Positions 40,652 to 51,123 are shown, numbered from the stretch's first letter. The stretch: 64,000 nucleotides of DNA from Nitrosomonadales bacterium (GCA_023259065.1 JAHFQY010000001.1:66072-130071); one strand, 5' to 3'. A program made the numbers and translations. Notes: generated from the sequence alone by a model not told the origin.

Positions 40652-41320
40652 TTATACGCCCATGCAGACGGTGTAGGCCTGACCATCATTTATGCCGGCA
40701 GAGGTAACCGATTGTCCAGCCGCAAGTGGATCTGCAGCTCGCATGGAGCCTGTGTTGGCTTCGCCATCGTCCATTGTTATGTCCAGTTGCTTGACATATT
40801 TACCCAAAATGCCGGTGGAGCAGATTATGTAAGTGCCAGACATAAGGCTGGCAGCGCCTGCGGCGTTTTTAGTGATGGTGACGAAAGTGCCATTGTTGCT
40901 CTGGATGCCAATGGTGCCGCCATCGGCGTTGGTTGGGCGGTAGTCAGCGACGCCAGTGGTGGGGCCATTTGCAAGGCCAGCAAGGCGGATATGTTGCCAA
41001 AAAATTTGAGACTCATCAGTCGCACTTACTGAAGACCACAATCCGTCTATCGAACCATTTCCGGCAACTGCAGAAGCTGGCACAAGGGCGGCGGCGCCCA
41101 AATGAGTGGCTGCATTTGCATCATCTCCAGGCAGTGCACGGTATTTGTCTTGGTAACCGTAGATAAAGACAGGGATGTTGCGGAAGTCGTTGGCAATATT
41201 TTTTACCTTGGCGCTGTTGATCAGCTCCTGGCCCTTGAGTACGCCGCCGAGCAGCAGGCCGATAATCACCAGCACGATGGCGATTTCGATTAGAGTAAAG
41301 CCGGATTGATTGTGTTTCAT
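40652..41320 (-). CDS. Type IV pilin-like/prepilin N-methylation domain protein
   Basis: MKHNQSGFTLIEIAIVLVIIGLLLGGVLKGQELI class III prepilin signal. Confidence 0.88.
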   Translation of the reverse strand: MKHNQSGFTLIEIAIVLVIIGLLLGGVLKGQELINSAKVKNIANDFRNIPVFIYGYQDKYRALPGDDANAATHLGAAALVPASAVAGNGSIDGLWSSVSATDESQIFWQHIRLAGLANGPTTGVADYRPTNADGGTIGIQSNNGTFVTITKNAAGAASLMSGTYIICSTGILGKYVKQLDITMDDGEANTGSMRAADPLAAGQSVTSAGINDGQAYTVCMGV

Positions 41321-41491
41321 GATGGTCTCCAGTTGATAATTTTTCGCATTATATAGCCTTGTGTTTGATTTAAAGCAATAGCTGTGCCAAATTTAAAATC
41401 GCATTGATTATTAATAAATTTCATGCGGTATTCAAGAGTTGTGTCAATTGGCTAACAACTGAAATGACGAAATTCTGACAGGGGTGACGAG

Positions 41492-43177
41492 ATGGCGACA
41501 AGAGTGCTGCGGTATTTGCTGGGATCCAGTCGCTGGTGGTCCCTGGTCATGTTGGCCACTTTGCACCTTGCCTTGTTGGTGGGGGTGCAGTCGCTTTTGG
41601 CGAAGTCGTTGCTGTTGACGCACCTGGGCTTATTCCTGCTGTGGCAGCCACTGTGGCGGGGTGAAAGCAATTTAAGCCGGGGGAATGCAGTATTTATTCT
41701 GGCCTCTGGCATCGTGCCCGTGATCTGGCTTAACTGGTGGATGCTGGCATTCTGGGTGTCGGGCTTGTTCGCTCTGGTGGGAGGGCGGGTGCTGGTGTAT
41801 CAATCCAAGTGGCAGCGCCTGCATTACCAGCTGACGATGGTTTATCTGCTGGCGGTGCTGCTGTTCTGGATCACGCCGCACTTGTTTGATTTACCCTCTG
41901 TGGGCGAGGCGACCAGCGATCTAATGGAACTGGCCTTGCCATTGCTGTTGCTGGGCATGGCGCTGGTGCCGCACGAGCATGAGCATGTGGGCAAGGCGCA
42001 GGCTGTGGATTTTGTATATGTCATCATGTTATTTATGATGTTGATTTTGCTGGTGTTGGGCAGCCTGGTGGTGATGAGCCAGGCCAACCTGGATTATTTC
42101 GGGGCCCTGCTGCGCACCGTGTTCATCATGGCGTTGCTGCTGTTTCTGCTGGGGTGGCTGTGGAGCCCGCGCATGGGATTTTCGGGCCTGCAACCGCTTT
42201 TTTCACGTTACTTTCTCAATATTGGCACGCCGTTTGAAGAGTGGCTGGGGCAGCTTGCTGTTACTGCCCAGCAGGAGCAAGGCGCGGCTAGCTTCATGTT
42301 GCGCGCCATGGATCAGCTTGCCAAGTTGCCCTGGGTAACAGGCTTGTCCTGGGAGTGCGAAGAAGGACATGGCACGCTGGGCGTGTCATCGCCACACCGT
42401 ATTGAAATGAGCGATAACGATCTGCGCTTGACACTGTTCAGCCGCCAGTCAATAGCACCTTCAGTGCTGGTGCATATTCATCTGCTGATTCAGCTGCTCG
42501 GTCACTTCTACCAGGCCAAGCGGCGCGAACAAAGCCTGCGTGAAATGGCGCGTCTGCAAGCCGTGTATGAAACCGGCGCCAGGCTCACGCATGATTTGAA
42601 GAACATGCTGCAGTCCCTGCTGGCGCTAACCTCCATTGCCGAACACCAACCCGACCAGGCCCAGCCGGTATTGCAACAGCAATTGCCGGTGCTGACGCAG
42701 CGCATCGAGCTGACCCTGGCCAAGCTCAAGGCACCGCAACTGACAGCTGACGCAACCACTTTGACCCTGGCACGCTGGTGGGGAAATTTACGTTTGCGCC
42801 AGCAGCATCGCCAGATAGAGTGGCTGAGCTCAGGCAGTCCGGGCCAGCAGCTGGTTCCGGCAGCGCTGCTGGACAGCGTCGCGGATAACCTGATTGATAA
42901 TGCCTGCAACAAGTTGTTGCGCGAGCCGGATATCAGGATCAGCGTGATCCTGCGCGCGAATCCATTGAGCTTGTCGGTGTGCGATAGCGGCAGCGCCATT
43001 CCCGACATCGTTGCAGAGCAGTTGCTGCGCACTGTGGTGGCATCCGAAGACGGCTTGGGTGTGGGCCTGTTTCAAGCAGCACGCTGGGCAGAGCAATCCG
43101 GCTATCACATCAGCTTGCGCGAGAATGTGGACGGAGCGGTTTGTTTTGAATTGCGGCAGTCGGATGATGTGTCCTAG
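41492..43177 (+). CDS. Multi-TM sensor histidine kinase-like protein
   Basis: About 7 N-terminal hydrophobic segments; DHp-like ARLTHDLKNMLQSLLAL; N-box DNLIDNACNKLL and G-box DGLGVGLF. Confidence 0.8.
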   Translation: MATRVLRYLLGSSRWWSLVMLATLHLALLVGVQSLLAKSLLLTHLGLFLLWQPLWRGESNLSRGNAVFILASGIVPVIWLNWWMLAFWVSGLFALVGGRVLVYQSKWQRLHYQLTMVYLLAVLLFWITPHLFDLPSVGEATSDLMELALPLLLLGMALVPHEHEHVGKAQAVDFVYVIMLFMMLILLVLGSLVVMSQANLDYFGALLRTVFIMALLLFLLGWLWSPRMGFSGLQPLFSRYFLNIGTPFEEWLGQLAVTAQQEQGAASFMLRAMDQLAKLPWVTGLSWECEEGHGTLGVSSPHRIEMSDNDLRLTLFSRQSIAPSVLVHIHLLIQLLGHFYQAKRREQSLREMARLQAVYETGARLTHDLKNMLQSLLALTSIAEHQPDQAQPVLQQQLPVLTQRIELTLAKLKAPQLTADATTLTLARWWGNLRLRQQHRQIEWLSSGSPGQQLVPAALLDSVADNLIDNACNKLLREPDIRISVILRANPLSLSVCDSGSAIPDIVAEQLLRTVVASEDGLGVGLFQAARWAEQSGYHISLRENVDGAVCFELRQSDDVS

Positions 43178-43383
43178 GCGTGTTAACCCACCCTGGCACA
43201 TCAAAAATAGCAAACTTGATAATGACATCTTGCAGTGCTGCCGAAGCCTTTGTTTATTAGGGTTCTATTATGCTTGAATTTTTTGACAGTCGATTTTAGC
43301 TTCTGTATGTTTCGCCGCGAGTAGTCATAATCAAGAACATTGGCTGCGGGGATAATAATTAAGATTCTTAATCAGGGAGATTA

Positions 43384-44676
43384 ATGATGAAAAAAATAGT
43401 TATTGCACTGGCTGCAATATTGGTGAACGCAATATTTGCGCCGTCAGCCTCCGCGTTGCCCGTGTTCGCACGTCAAACAGGCTTTGCATGTAATCAGTGC
43501 CACTTTCAGCATTATCCCATGCTGAATGCCTTTGGACGCTCCTTCAAGGCGGGTGGCTTTACCATGATAGGCGCACAACCCAAAGTGGAAGGCGATGGCC
43601 TGTCAATGCCTGATCGTTTGAACCTTGGTGTGCTGACAACTCTGGGCATTGAAAAGGTAAGCAATGGTGGTGGATTGAGTACTGACGGAGTAACACCCGT
43701 CGATGATTCGGTGAATACTCCTGCGGGTGGCGGTGAGCTGTCCCTGTTCTTCGGTGGTCGTATCAGTGAAAACGCAGGTTTTCTTGCTGAGATGGGCACG
43801 GCCGGCACGGCTGGCGTGACTGCTGCCAAATTGCCCATGTTTTATGACATTGCAGAAGGCACTCATGCTGGTTTGGTATTCGTGACAACCGATGGCCAGG
43901 GCGCGGCGCACAGCTATGAAACGATGAATACGGGCGCGTCAGCCGTGCACAAACTAATGAACATCCCGGGCCAGGTAAATCAATATGTTCGTGCGTTTTC
44001 AGCGGCTCAATACCTGAACACTGCCACTGCGGCACAAGGTGCCTCCTTCGTGGTTAACAATGACAACTACTTTGTCAACGTGGGCAAGTATGCGATTCCA
44101 GCAGCTATGGGGGCATCAACGAAAGGCGGCAGCATGCGCATGACCTACATGCGTGCGGCAGCCATGTTTGATGTGGCCGGCTTTGATTCCGGGGTGGGTG
44201 TACAGGCATTCCGGGGTGATGACGGAGTGCTCGCAGTTGCTACTGGAACTGAGGCCACGATGGTCGACGGGCAGATGCAAGGCCAGGTAGGCACCATGCC
44301 ATTGGGTGTCTATGTTTCATATGGCGTGGCGCCCGTTGTGAACTTCACCGATGCTGTTGGAAACCACTTCAACATGGGTGGTGTCGTGGATGCCAAATCG
44401 CTGAATATTGCTGCGGAGGTGGGGGTGGTTCCTGGCATCGTAACGCTAATGGCCTCATGTCGTGCCGCGAATGACGGCAGGGTGAGTGCCGCAAATGAAA
44501 ATCTGACAGACAATGCCGTGATGGTGGGTCTGACTTACACTCTGGCCATGAATATGCAAATCAGCCTCGCATACACGGCCCAGTCTGGTACCGCATGGGA
44601 TGCGGCAAATAATGTGGGCGGTGTAGAGCCTGCCGGCAAAACAACTACTGCTCTTGCGATGATGGTGCTGTTCTAA
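43384..44676 (+). CDS. Cyc2-like monoheme cytochrome c/outer membrane porin fusion (candidate)
   Basis: Signal peptide, then LPVFARQTGFACNQCHFQHYPMLNAFGRSFKAGGFTMIG with one CxxCH, then about 380 aa porin-like sequence ending in hydrophobic/Phe (MMVLF). Confidence 0.7.
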   Translation: MMKKIVIALAAILVNAIFAPSASALPVFARQTGFACNQCHFQHYPMLNAFGRSFKAGGFTMIGAQPKVEGDGLSMPDRLNLGVLTTLGIEKVSNGGGLSTDGVTPVDDSVNTPAGGGELSLFFGGRISENAGFLAEMGTAGTAGVTAAKLPMFYDIAEGTHAGLVFVTTDGQGAAHSYETMNTGASAVHKLMNIPGQVNQYVRAFSAAQYLNTATAAQGASFVVNNDNYFVNVGKYAIPAAMGASTKGGSMRMTYMRAAAMFDVAGFDSGVGVQAFRGDDGVLAVATGTEATMVDGQMQGQVGTMPLGVYVSYGVAPVVNFTDAVGNHFNMGGVVDAKSLNIAAEVGVVPGIVTLMASCRAANDGRVSAANENLTDNAVMVGLTYTLAMNMQISLAYTAQSGTAWDAANNVGGVEPAGKTTTALAMMVLF

Positions 44677-44735
44677 GGTGGTTTAATGATGTGAATTGCT
44701 GTCGCTAATAACATCCAGGCGCGCAGCAATAAAGC

Positions 44736-44770
44736 AAACAGGGGAGACTTCGGTCTCCCCTGTTTTTTTT
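44736..44770 (+). terminator. Rho-independent terminator
   Basis: AAACAGGGGAGAC-TTCG-GTCTCCCCTGTTTTTTTT. Confidence 0.92.
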
Positions 44771-44803
44771 TGTGCCTGCGGCTTTCGGGTACAATCGCGC
44801 GCC

Positions 44804-47800
44804 ATGAATTTACCTCCCGACTCCGCAACACCTGAAGCTCCTCCCGCCAATTCGCCGCAGGCGCGCCGTGCCGCGCGCATCGCGGCGGTGCAACCGATAG
44901 AGTACCCGGCCGAGCTGCCGGTGGTGTTGCGGCGCGAGGATCTGGCACAGGCCATCGCGCAGCATCAGGTGGTGATCGTGTGCGGCGAGACCGGCTCGGG
45001 CAAGACCACGCAACTGCCCAAGATTTGCCTGGCGCTGGGGCGCGGGGTGCAGGGCGTGATTGCGCATACGCAGCCGCGCCGCGTGGCGGCGCGCACGGTG
45101 GCGGCCCGCGTGGCGCACGAGCTCAAGACCGAGCTGGGCGGGCTGGTCGGTTACAAGATACGCTTCAACGACCGCGTGTCGCCCGACACTTGTATTAAAT
45201 TAATGACCGACGGCATTTTGCTGGCGGAAATCCAGAGCGACCCCAGGCTCAGGCATTACGACACCATCATCATCGACGAGGCGCACGAGCGCTCGCTCAA
45301 TATCGATTTCCTGCTCGGCTATTTCAAGCAGCTGTTGCCCAGGCGGCCCGATCTCAAGCTCATCATCACCTCGGCCACGCTGGATGCGGAGCGCTTCTCC
45401 AAACACTTTTCCGGCGCGCCGGTGCTGCAGGTATCCGGCCGCAGCTATCCGGTGGAGGTGCGCTACCGCCCGCCGCAGGTGAACGAGGAGGGCGAGGTGC
45501 AGGATGTGCCACAGGCGGTATGCACTGCACTGGACGAACTCTCCGTGGGCGGTTTGCGCGGCGATGTGCTGGTGTTTTTGCCGGGCGAGCGCGAGATACG
45601 CGACACGGCGGAAGCGCTGCGCAAGCACCACCTCCCTCAGAGGAAACAGGGAGGTGTGGAAATCCTGCCGCTGTTTTCACGCCTCTCCGCGGCCGAGCAG
45701 GACCGCGTATTCAAGCCCGCAGGCGGCACGCGCCGCGTGGTGCTGGCCACCAACGTGGCGGAGACTTCGCTCACCGTGCCCAATATCGGCTACGTGATTG
45801 ACTGCGGTACGGCGCGCATCAACCGTTACAGCATCCGCCAGAAAGTGGAGCAGCTGCGCGTGGAAAAAATTTCACGCGCTGCGGCCAACCAGCGCGCCGG
45901 CCGTTGCGGACGCGTGATGAGTGGCATCTGCGTGCGCCTGTACGACGAGGCGGACTTTATCGCACGCGCCGAATACACCGATGCGGAAATCTTCCGCGTG
46001 TCGCTGGCCACCGTCATCCTGCGCATGAGCGCCCTGCGCCTGGGCGAGGTGGAGAAATTCCCCTTTATCGAGCCGCCGGGTTCACGCTCGATTGCGGATG
46101 GTTACCAGTTGCTGGGTGAGCTGGGCGCGATTGACGCGGAACGCCAGCTTACCCCCTTGGGGCGCGAGCTGGCCCGCCTGCCGCTGGACCCCAAGATTGC
46201 GCGCCTGCTGCTGGCCGGGCGCCAGTATCAGTGCCTGCAGGAAATCCTCATTATCGCCAGCGCGCTGTCGCTGCAAGACCCGCGCGACCGCCCTGCGGAG
46301 CGGCGCGAGGCGGCGGATAACGCACACCAGCGCTTCAACGACGAGCGCTCGGATTTTCTCGCCTACATCAAATTGTGGGCGTGGTTTCAGGAAGCCTTGC
46401 GCCACAAGAAAACCAACCGCCTGTGGGCGAACGAGTGCCGCGAGAAATTCCTTTCGCCCATGCGCCTGCGCGAATGGCATGAGCTGTACCAGCAGCTGCA
46501 TGCGCAGGTGGTGGAAATGGGCATGCGCCTGAACGAGCAGCCAGCCAGCTACGAGCAGGTGCACAAGGCCTTGCTCACCGGCCTGCTCGGCAACATCGGC
46601 TGCAAGGGTGTGGAGCGCGAGCCGTATTATCTGGGGCCGCGCGAGATCAAGTTTTTCATCGCGCCGAATTCGGTGCTGGCGAAGAAGGGGACGAAATGGG
46701 TGGTCGCCGCCGAGATCGTGGAGACTACCAAGCTGTATGCGCGTTGCGTTGCGCGCATCGAGCCGGAGTGGCTGGAGGAAGTGGGCGCCCATATGATCAA
46801 GCGCACCTACTACGATCCGCACTGGGAAAAGAAGGCGGCGCAGGTGGCGGCGTTCGAGCGCAGCACCCTGTACGGCCTGCTGATCAACCCGAAGAAGCGG
46901 GTGAACTACGGGCCGATGAATGTGGCCGAGTCGCGCGCGGTGTTTATCCGCCAGGCGCTGGTCGAGGGCGAGTTCAACACCATGGCGCCGTTCTTCGCGC
47001 ACAACCAGAAATTGATCCGCGACATCGAGGCGCTGGAGCACAAGTCGCGCCGCCCCGATGTGCTGGTGGATGACGAGCTGATCTTCGCCTTTTACGACAG
47101 CCGCATCGCTGCACATATTCACAACGGTGCGGCATTCGAGGCATGGCGCAAGGAGGCGGAGCGCGACAAGCCGAAGCTGCTGTACCTGCAGCGCGACGAT
47201 TTGATGCGCCACGAGGCGGCTGGCATCACCACCGACCAGTTTCCGCCACAGCTGGTGATGAACAACGTGAGCTATGCGCTGGCCTACAATTTTTCTCCCG
47301 GCAAGAGTGACGATGGCGTCACGCTCTCCGTGCCGCTTGCGCTGATCAACCAGGTGTCGGCGGCACGCTGCGAATACCTGGTGCCGGGTGTGCTGGTGGA
47401 GAAAGTGGTGCAGCTGCTGAAAACCCTGCCACAGAAAATACGCCGCAACCTGGTGCCGGTGCCGGAGTTCGCGGCAACTTTCTGCAGCGAGGCCGGGCCC
47501 TCCGACACCGGCTTGCTGCTGGCGCTGGCGCGTTACATCCGCAGCAAGAAGCAGCTCGATGTGCCGCTGGATGCCTTCCGCATCGAACAGCTGCCGCAAC
47601 ACCTGCTGATGAATTTTGCGGTGGTGGATGAGCACGGGCGTCAGCTGCGCATGTCGCGCAACTTTGGGCAGCTGCGTGCGGAGCTGGCGCCGAAGCAGGC
47701 CGCGGTTGCCATTGCCGCGCCAGCAACTGCCGCGCCCGGAGCCGCGCCGCTTGCGGCAAGCGCGCGCTTTAGCGAATGGAATTTTGGCGAGTTCAAGACT

Positions 47801-48613
47801 ACCACCGAGATTGTCCGCGCCGGCCAAACCATCACCCTGTTCAATGCGCTGGTGGATGACAGTGACGCCGTGGTGCTGCGCGCCTACGACACGCGCGAGG
47901 AGGCGCAAGCCGCACACAGGCTGGGCCTGCGCCGCTTGTTCATGCTGGCGCTGAAGGAGCAGGTGAAATTCCTGGAGAAGAACCTGTTCTCCAGCAAGGA
48001 ATACGGGCAGACCATGACCATGCAGTTCCTGCCCTTCGGCAGCGCGCAGGATTTGCAGCGGCAGATTTTTGCCGTCACCTTTGACCGCTGCTGCCTGGGC
48101 GACCCGCTGCCTGGCAACGACAAGGAATTCGCCACGCGCTGCAAGGAGGCGAAGAGCCGGCTGAACCTGGTGGCGCAGGAAATTGCGCGCCTGCTCAGCA
48201 CCATCCTGCAGGAATATCACACCCTGCAAAAAGCGCTGCCCGCATTCAAGGCGCATGGTGCGGCTGTGCAAGACATACGCGCGCAGTGCGAATGGATGCT
48301 GCACAGGGAGTTTGTCGGGCGCACGCCGTATGAGCGCCTGCAGCACATGCCGCGCTACCTCAAGGGCATCAACATGCGCCTGGAAAAACTGCGCGCCGAC
48401 CCCGCGCGCGATGCGCGCCAGTATGCGCAAATGGCCGCGCTGCAACAGGCATGGCAGCGCAAGCTGACAGCACAGCAGGGCAATGTGGATGGCAAGGTGG
48501 AGGAGTTCGGCTGGCTGCTGCAGGAACTGCGCGTGTCGCTGTTTGCGCAGGAGCTGAAGACGCCGGTGATCGTGTCGGTAAAGCGCTTGCAGAAGATGTG
48601 GGAAGGACTATAA
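44804..48613 (+). CDS. hrpA: ATP-dependent RNA helicase HrpA
   Basis: GETGSGKTTQLPKICL, DEAHERSLNIDFLLGY, QRAGRCGR; start MNLPPDSATPEAPP. Confidence 0.95.
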   Translation: MNLPPDSATPEAPPANSPQARRAARIAAVQPIEYPAELPVVLRREDLAQAIAQHQVVIVCGETGSGKTTQLPKICLALGRGVQGVIAHTQPRRVAARTVAARVAHELKTELGGLVGYKIRFNDRVSPDTCIKLMTDGILLAEIQSDPRLRHYDTIIIDEAHERSLNIDFLLGYFKQLLPRRPDLKLIITSATLDAERFSKHFSGAPVLQVSGRSYPVEVRYRPPQVNEEGEVQDVPQAVCTALDELSVGGLRGDVLVFLPGEREIRDTAEALRKHHLPQRKQGGVEILPLFSRLSAAEQDRVFKPAGGTRRVVLATNVAETSLTVPNIGYVIDCGTARINRYSIRQKVEQLRVEKISRAAANQRAGRCGRVMSGICVRLYDEADFIARAEYTDAEIFRVSLATVILRMSALRLGEVEKFPFIEPPGSRSIADGYQLLGELGAIDAERQLTPLGRELARLPLDPKIARLLLAGRQYQCLQEILIIASALSLQDPRDRPAERREAADNAHQRFNDERSDFLAYIKLWAWFQEALRHKKTNRLWANECREKFLSPMRLREWHELYQQLHAQVVEMGMRLNEQPASYEQVHKALLTGLLGNIGCKGVEREPYYLGPREIKFFIAPNSVLAKKGTKWVVAAEIVETTKLYARCVARIEPEWLEEVGAHMIKRTYYDPHWEKKAAQVAAFERSTLYGLLINPKKRVNYGPMNVAESRAVFIRQALVEGEFNTMAPFFAHNQKLIRDIEALEHKSRRPDVLVDDELIFAFYDSRIAAHIHNGAAFEAWRKEAERDKPKLLYLQRDDLMRHEAAGITTDQFPPQLVMNNVSYALAYNFSPGKSDDGVTLSVPLALINQVSAARCEYLVPGVLVEKVVQLLKTLPQKIRRNLVPVPEFAATFCSEAGPSDTGLLLALARYIRSKKQLDVPLDAFRIEQLPQHLLMNFAVVDEHGRQLRMSRNFGQLRAELAPKQAAVAIAAPATAAPGAAPLAASARFSEWNFGEFKTTTEIVRAGQTITLFNALVDDSDAVVLRAYDTREEAQAAHRLGLRRLFMLALKEQVKFLEKNLFSSKEYGQTMTMQFLPFGSAQDLQRQIFAVTFDRCCLGDPLPGNDKEFATRCKEAKSRLNLVAQEIARLLSTILQEYHTLQKALPAFKAHGAAVQDIRAQCEWMLHREFVGRTPYERLQHMPRYLKGINMRLEKLRADPARDARQYAQMAALQQAWQRKLTAQQGNVDGKVEEFGWLLQELRVSLFAQELKTPVIVSVKRLQKMWEGL
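45629..45656. repeat. Small inverted repeat within hrpA
   Basis: CACCTCCCT-cagaggaaac-AGGGAGGTG. Confidence 0.6.
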
Positions 48614-48709
48614 ACAGGACTGAGGATCGAGGACTGAGGACTGAGTTCAGGGTGCGGGTTGCTCAGCACTCAGTCCTCAGCACTCAGTCCTCAGCACTCA
48701 GTCCTGTAT
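48614..48709. repeat. ACTGAGG-type heptad repeat array with inverted arms (copy 1)
   Basis: AGGACTGAGGATCGAGGACTGAGGACTGAG, then CTCAGCACTCAGTCCTCAGCACTCAGTCCTCAGCACTCAGTCCT. Confidence 0.9.
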
Positions 48710-48760
48710 TGAATCTGAGGTATATAATCCCCTCAACCATCAACACGAGTGAGAACGAGC

Positions 48761-51031
48761 ATGGACAAGCAATTACGCGAAGCCGCGCTGCAGTACCACC
48801 GCCTGAGCCCGGCAGGAAAAATCTCCGTGGTGTCCAGCAAGCCGATACAGACCCAGCGCGACCTGGCACTGGCCTATTCTCCCGGCGTCGCCGCAGCGTG
48901 CGATGCCATCGTGGAAAATCCTGCCGAAGCGCTTAATCTCACCGCACGCGGCAACCTGGTGGCAGTCATCACCAATGGCACGGCGGTGCTGGGGCTGGGC
49001 GCGATAGGTCCGCTGGCGGCCAAGCCGGTGATGGAGGGCAAGGGCGTGCTGTTCAAGAAATTTGCCGGCATCGACGTGTTTGACCTGGAGATAGACGAGC
49101 GCGATCCGGACAGGCTGGTGGACATCATCGCCGCACTGGAACCCACCTTCGGCGGCATCAATCTGGAAGACATCAAGGCCCCCGAGTGTTTCTACATCGA
49201 GCGCAAGCTGCGCGAGCGCATGCACATCCCGGTGTTTCACGACGATCAGCACGGCACCGCGATCATCGTGGGCGCGGCGCTGCTCAACGGCCTCAAGGTG
49301 GTGGGCAAAGAAATCGGACAGGTCAAGCTGGTGGTGTCGGGCGCGGGCGCTGCGGCGCTGGCCTGTCTGGACATGCTGGTAAGCCTGGGTGTGTGCATGG
49401 AAAACATCGTGGTTACCGACATCAAGGGCGTGGTGTACCAAGGCCGCAGCGAAGAGATGGACGACAACAAGGCGCGCTATGCCGTGAATACCAGCGCGCG
49501 CACGCTGGCTGAAGTGATCGCGGGCGCCGACGTGTTTCTGGGCTTGTCGGCTGGCGGGGTATTGAAACCGGAGATGGTGAGGTTGATGGCAAAGCAACCG
49601 CTGATCTTTGCCCTGGCCAATCCGGAGCCGGAGATTTTGCCGGCGCATGCCAGGGCCGAGCGCCCCGATGCGATTCTGGCCACCGGTCGTTCCGACTTTC
49701 CCAATCAGGTAAACAATGCCCTGTGCTTCCCCTACATGTTTCGCGGTGCGCTGGACGTGGGGGCGACCACCATCAATGAAGAAATGAAGCGCGCCGCTGT
49801 CTACGCGATTGCGGCGCTGGCAGAAGCCGAGCGCTATGATGCGGTCAGCACTGCCTACGGTGAGGGCAGTCCCGGCTTTGGCCCGGATTACCTGATTCCG
49901 CGGCCATTTGATCCGCGCCTGATCACCCTGATCGCGCCTGCCGTGGCGCAGGCGGCGATGGACAGCGGCGTTGCCACGCGGCCGATAGCCGACATGGCCG
50001 CGTATCGCGAGCACATTTCAAACTTCGTCAACCACTCCGGCCTGCTGATGAAACCGGTGTTTGATGTGGCGAAAAAATTCCCCAAGCGCCTGGTGTATGC
50101 CGAGGGTGAGGACGAGCGCGTGTTGCATGCCGTGCAAACGGTGGTGGATGACGGGCTGGCCTTTCCCATTTTGATCGGCCGTCCTGCCGTGGTGGAGAAG
50201 CGCATCGCAAAGCTGGGCTTGCGCATCCGGGCCGGTGAGCATTTCGAGCTGGTCAACCCGGAAGACGACCAGCGCTACCGCGAATACTGGGTGGAGTACC
50301 ACCGCATGATGCAGCGTCACGGGGTGACGCAGGAATACGCCAAACGCGAGATGCGGCGCAGCACCACGCTGATCGGGGCGATGCTGATGCGCATGGGCGC
50401 GGCAGATGCCATGATCTGTGGCACTTTTTCGCAGCCGCGCGAGCATCTGCGCTATGTCAGCGACGTCATCGGCCTGCGCCCGGGGGCCAGCGTGTTCGCC
50501 GCGCTGAATATATTGCTGCTGCCCAACCGCACCCTGTTCATCTGCGACACCCATGTCAACCTGGACCCGAGTGCCGAGCAGGTGGCCGAGATGACCCTGC
50601 TGGCGGCGGAGGAGGTCAGGCGTTTCGGCATAGTGCCGAAAGTTGCCCTGCTGTCGCACTCCAGCTTTGGCAGTGTGGACGACGCCTCCGCGCGCAAGAT
50701 GGCGCGTGCACGCGAGCTGCTGGAGCAAACCGCTCCGGAACTGGAGGTGGAAGGCGAAATGCACGGGGACGCGGCCATCTCCGAGCAATTGCGCCTGCTG
50801 GCATTTCCCAACTCCCGCCTGAAGAGCGAGGCCAATCTGCTGATCATGCCCAACCTGGATGCGGCGAATATTTCCTTCAACCTGCTCAAGATGATCGCGG
50901 GGGAGGGTATAACCATAGGCCCGGTGTTGCTGGGTGCGGCGAGGTCGGTGCATATAATGACTTCTACCGCAACAGTGCGGCGTATTGTTAATATGAGCGC
51001 GCTGGCAGTGGCTGGGGTGAAGACGCATTAA
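48761..51031 (+). CDS. maeB: NADP-dependent malic enzyme (MaeB type with phosphotransacetylase-like C-domain)
   Basis: [39 protein letters not shown]-like C-terminal half. Confidence 0.95.
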   Translation: MDKQLREAALQYHRLSPAGKISVVSSKPIQTQRDLALAYSPGVAAACDAIVENPAEALNLTARGNLVAVITNGTAVLGLGAIGPLAAKPVMEGKGVLFKKFAGIDVFDLEIDERDPDRLVDIIAALEPTFGGINLEDIKAPECFYIERKLRERMHIPVFHDDQHGTAIIVGAALLNGLKVVGKEIGQVKLVVSGAGAAALACLDMLVSLGVCMENIVVTDIKGVVYQGRSEEMDDNKARYAVNTSARTLAEVIAGADVFLGLSAGGVLKPEMVRLMAKQPLIFALANPEPEILPAHARAERPDAILATGRSDFPNQVNNALCFPYMFRGALDVGATTINEEMKRAAVYAIAALAEAERYDAVSTAYGEGSPGFGPDYLIPRPFDPRLITLIAPAVAQAAMDSGVATRPIADMAAYREHISNFVNHSGLLMKPVFDVAKKFPKRLVYAEGEDERVLHAVQTVVDDGLAFPILIGRPAVVEKRIAKLGLRIRAGEHFELVNPEDDQRYREYWVEYHRMMQRHGVTQEYAKREMRRSTTLIGAMLMRMGAADAMICGTFSQPREHLRYVSDVIGLRPGASVFAALNILLLPNRTLFICDTHVNLDPSAEQVAEMTLLAAEEVRRFGIVPKVALLSHSSFGSVDDASARKMARARELLEQTAPELEVEGEMHGDAAISEQLRLLAFPNSRLKSEANLLIMPNLDAANISFNLLKMIAGEGITIGPVLLGAARSVHIMTSTATVRRIVNMSALAVAGVKTH

Positions 51032-51036
51032 ATTAA

Positions 51037-51110
51037 CAGGACTGAGGACTGAGAGTTGAGGACTGAGTAATGAGCACTCAGTCCTGAGTCCTCAGCACTC
51101 AGCCCTGACT
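51037..51110. repeat. ACTGAGG-type heptad repeat array with inverted arms (copy 2)
   Basis: AGGACTGAGGACTGAGAGTTGAGGACTGAG, then CACTCAGTCCTGAGTCCTCAGCACTCAGCCCTGACT. Confidence 0.9.
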
Positions 51111-51123
51111 AGAGGAGGAGATC

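Noticed and set aside
44696-44803. Longer N-terminus for HrpA in the ORF track
   Set aside because: The extension runs through the Cyc2-like gene's terminator; start at MNLPPDSATPEAPP (44804) is far more likely.
46082-48445. 787-aa minus-strand ORF opposite hrpA
   Set aside because: Antisense shadow of a strongly conserved helicase CDS in GC-rich DNA; composition (His/Gln/Arg/Leu-rich) is typical of frame shadows.
48614-48709. Possible CRISPR-like array near maeB
   Set aside because: Units are 7-bp heptads with inverted arms, with no spacers, no 25-40 bp repeats and no cas genes nearby.
48773-50014. 413-aa minus-strand ORF opposite maeB
   Set aside because: Shadow ORF; sense malic enzyme is unambiguous.
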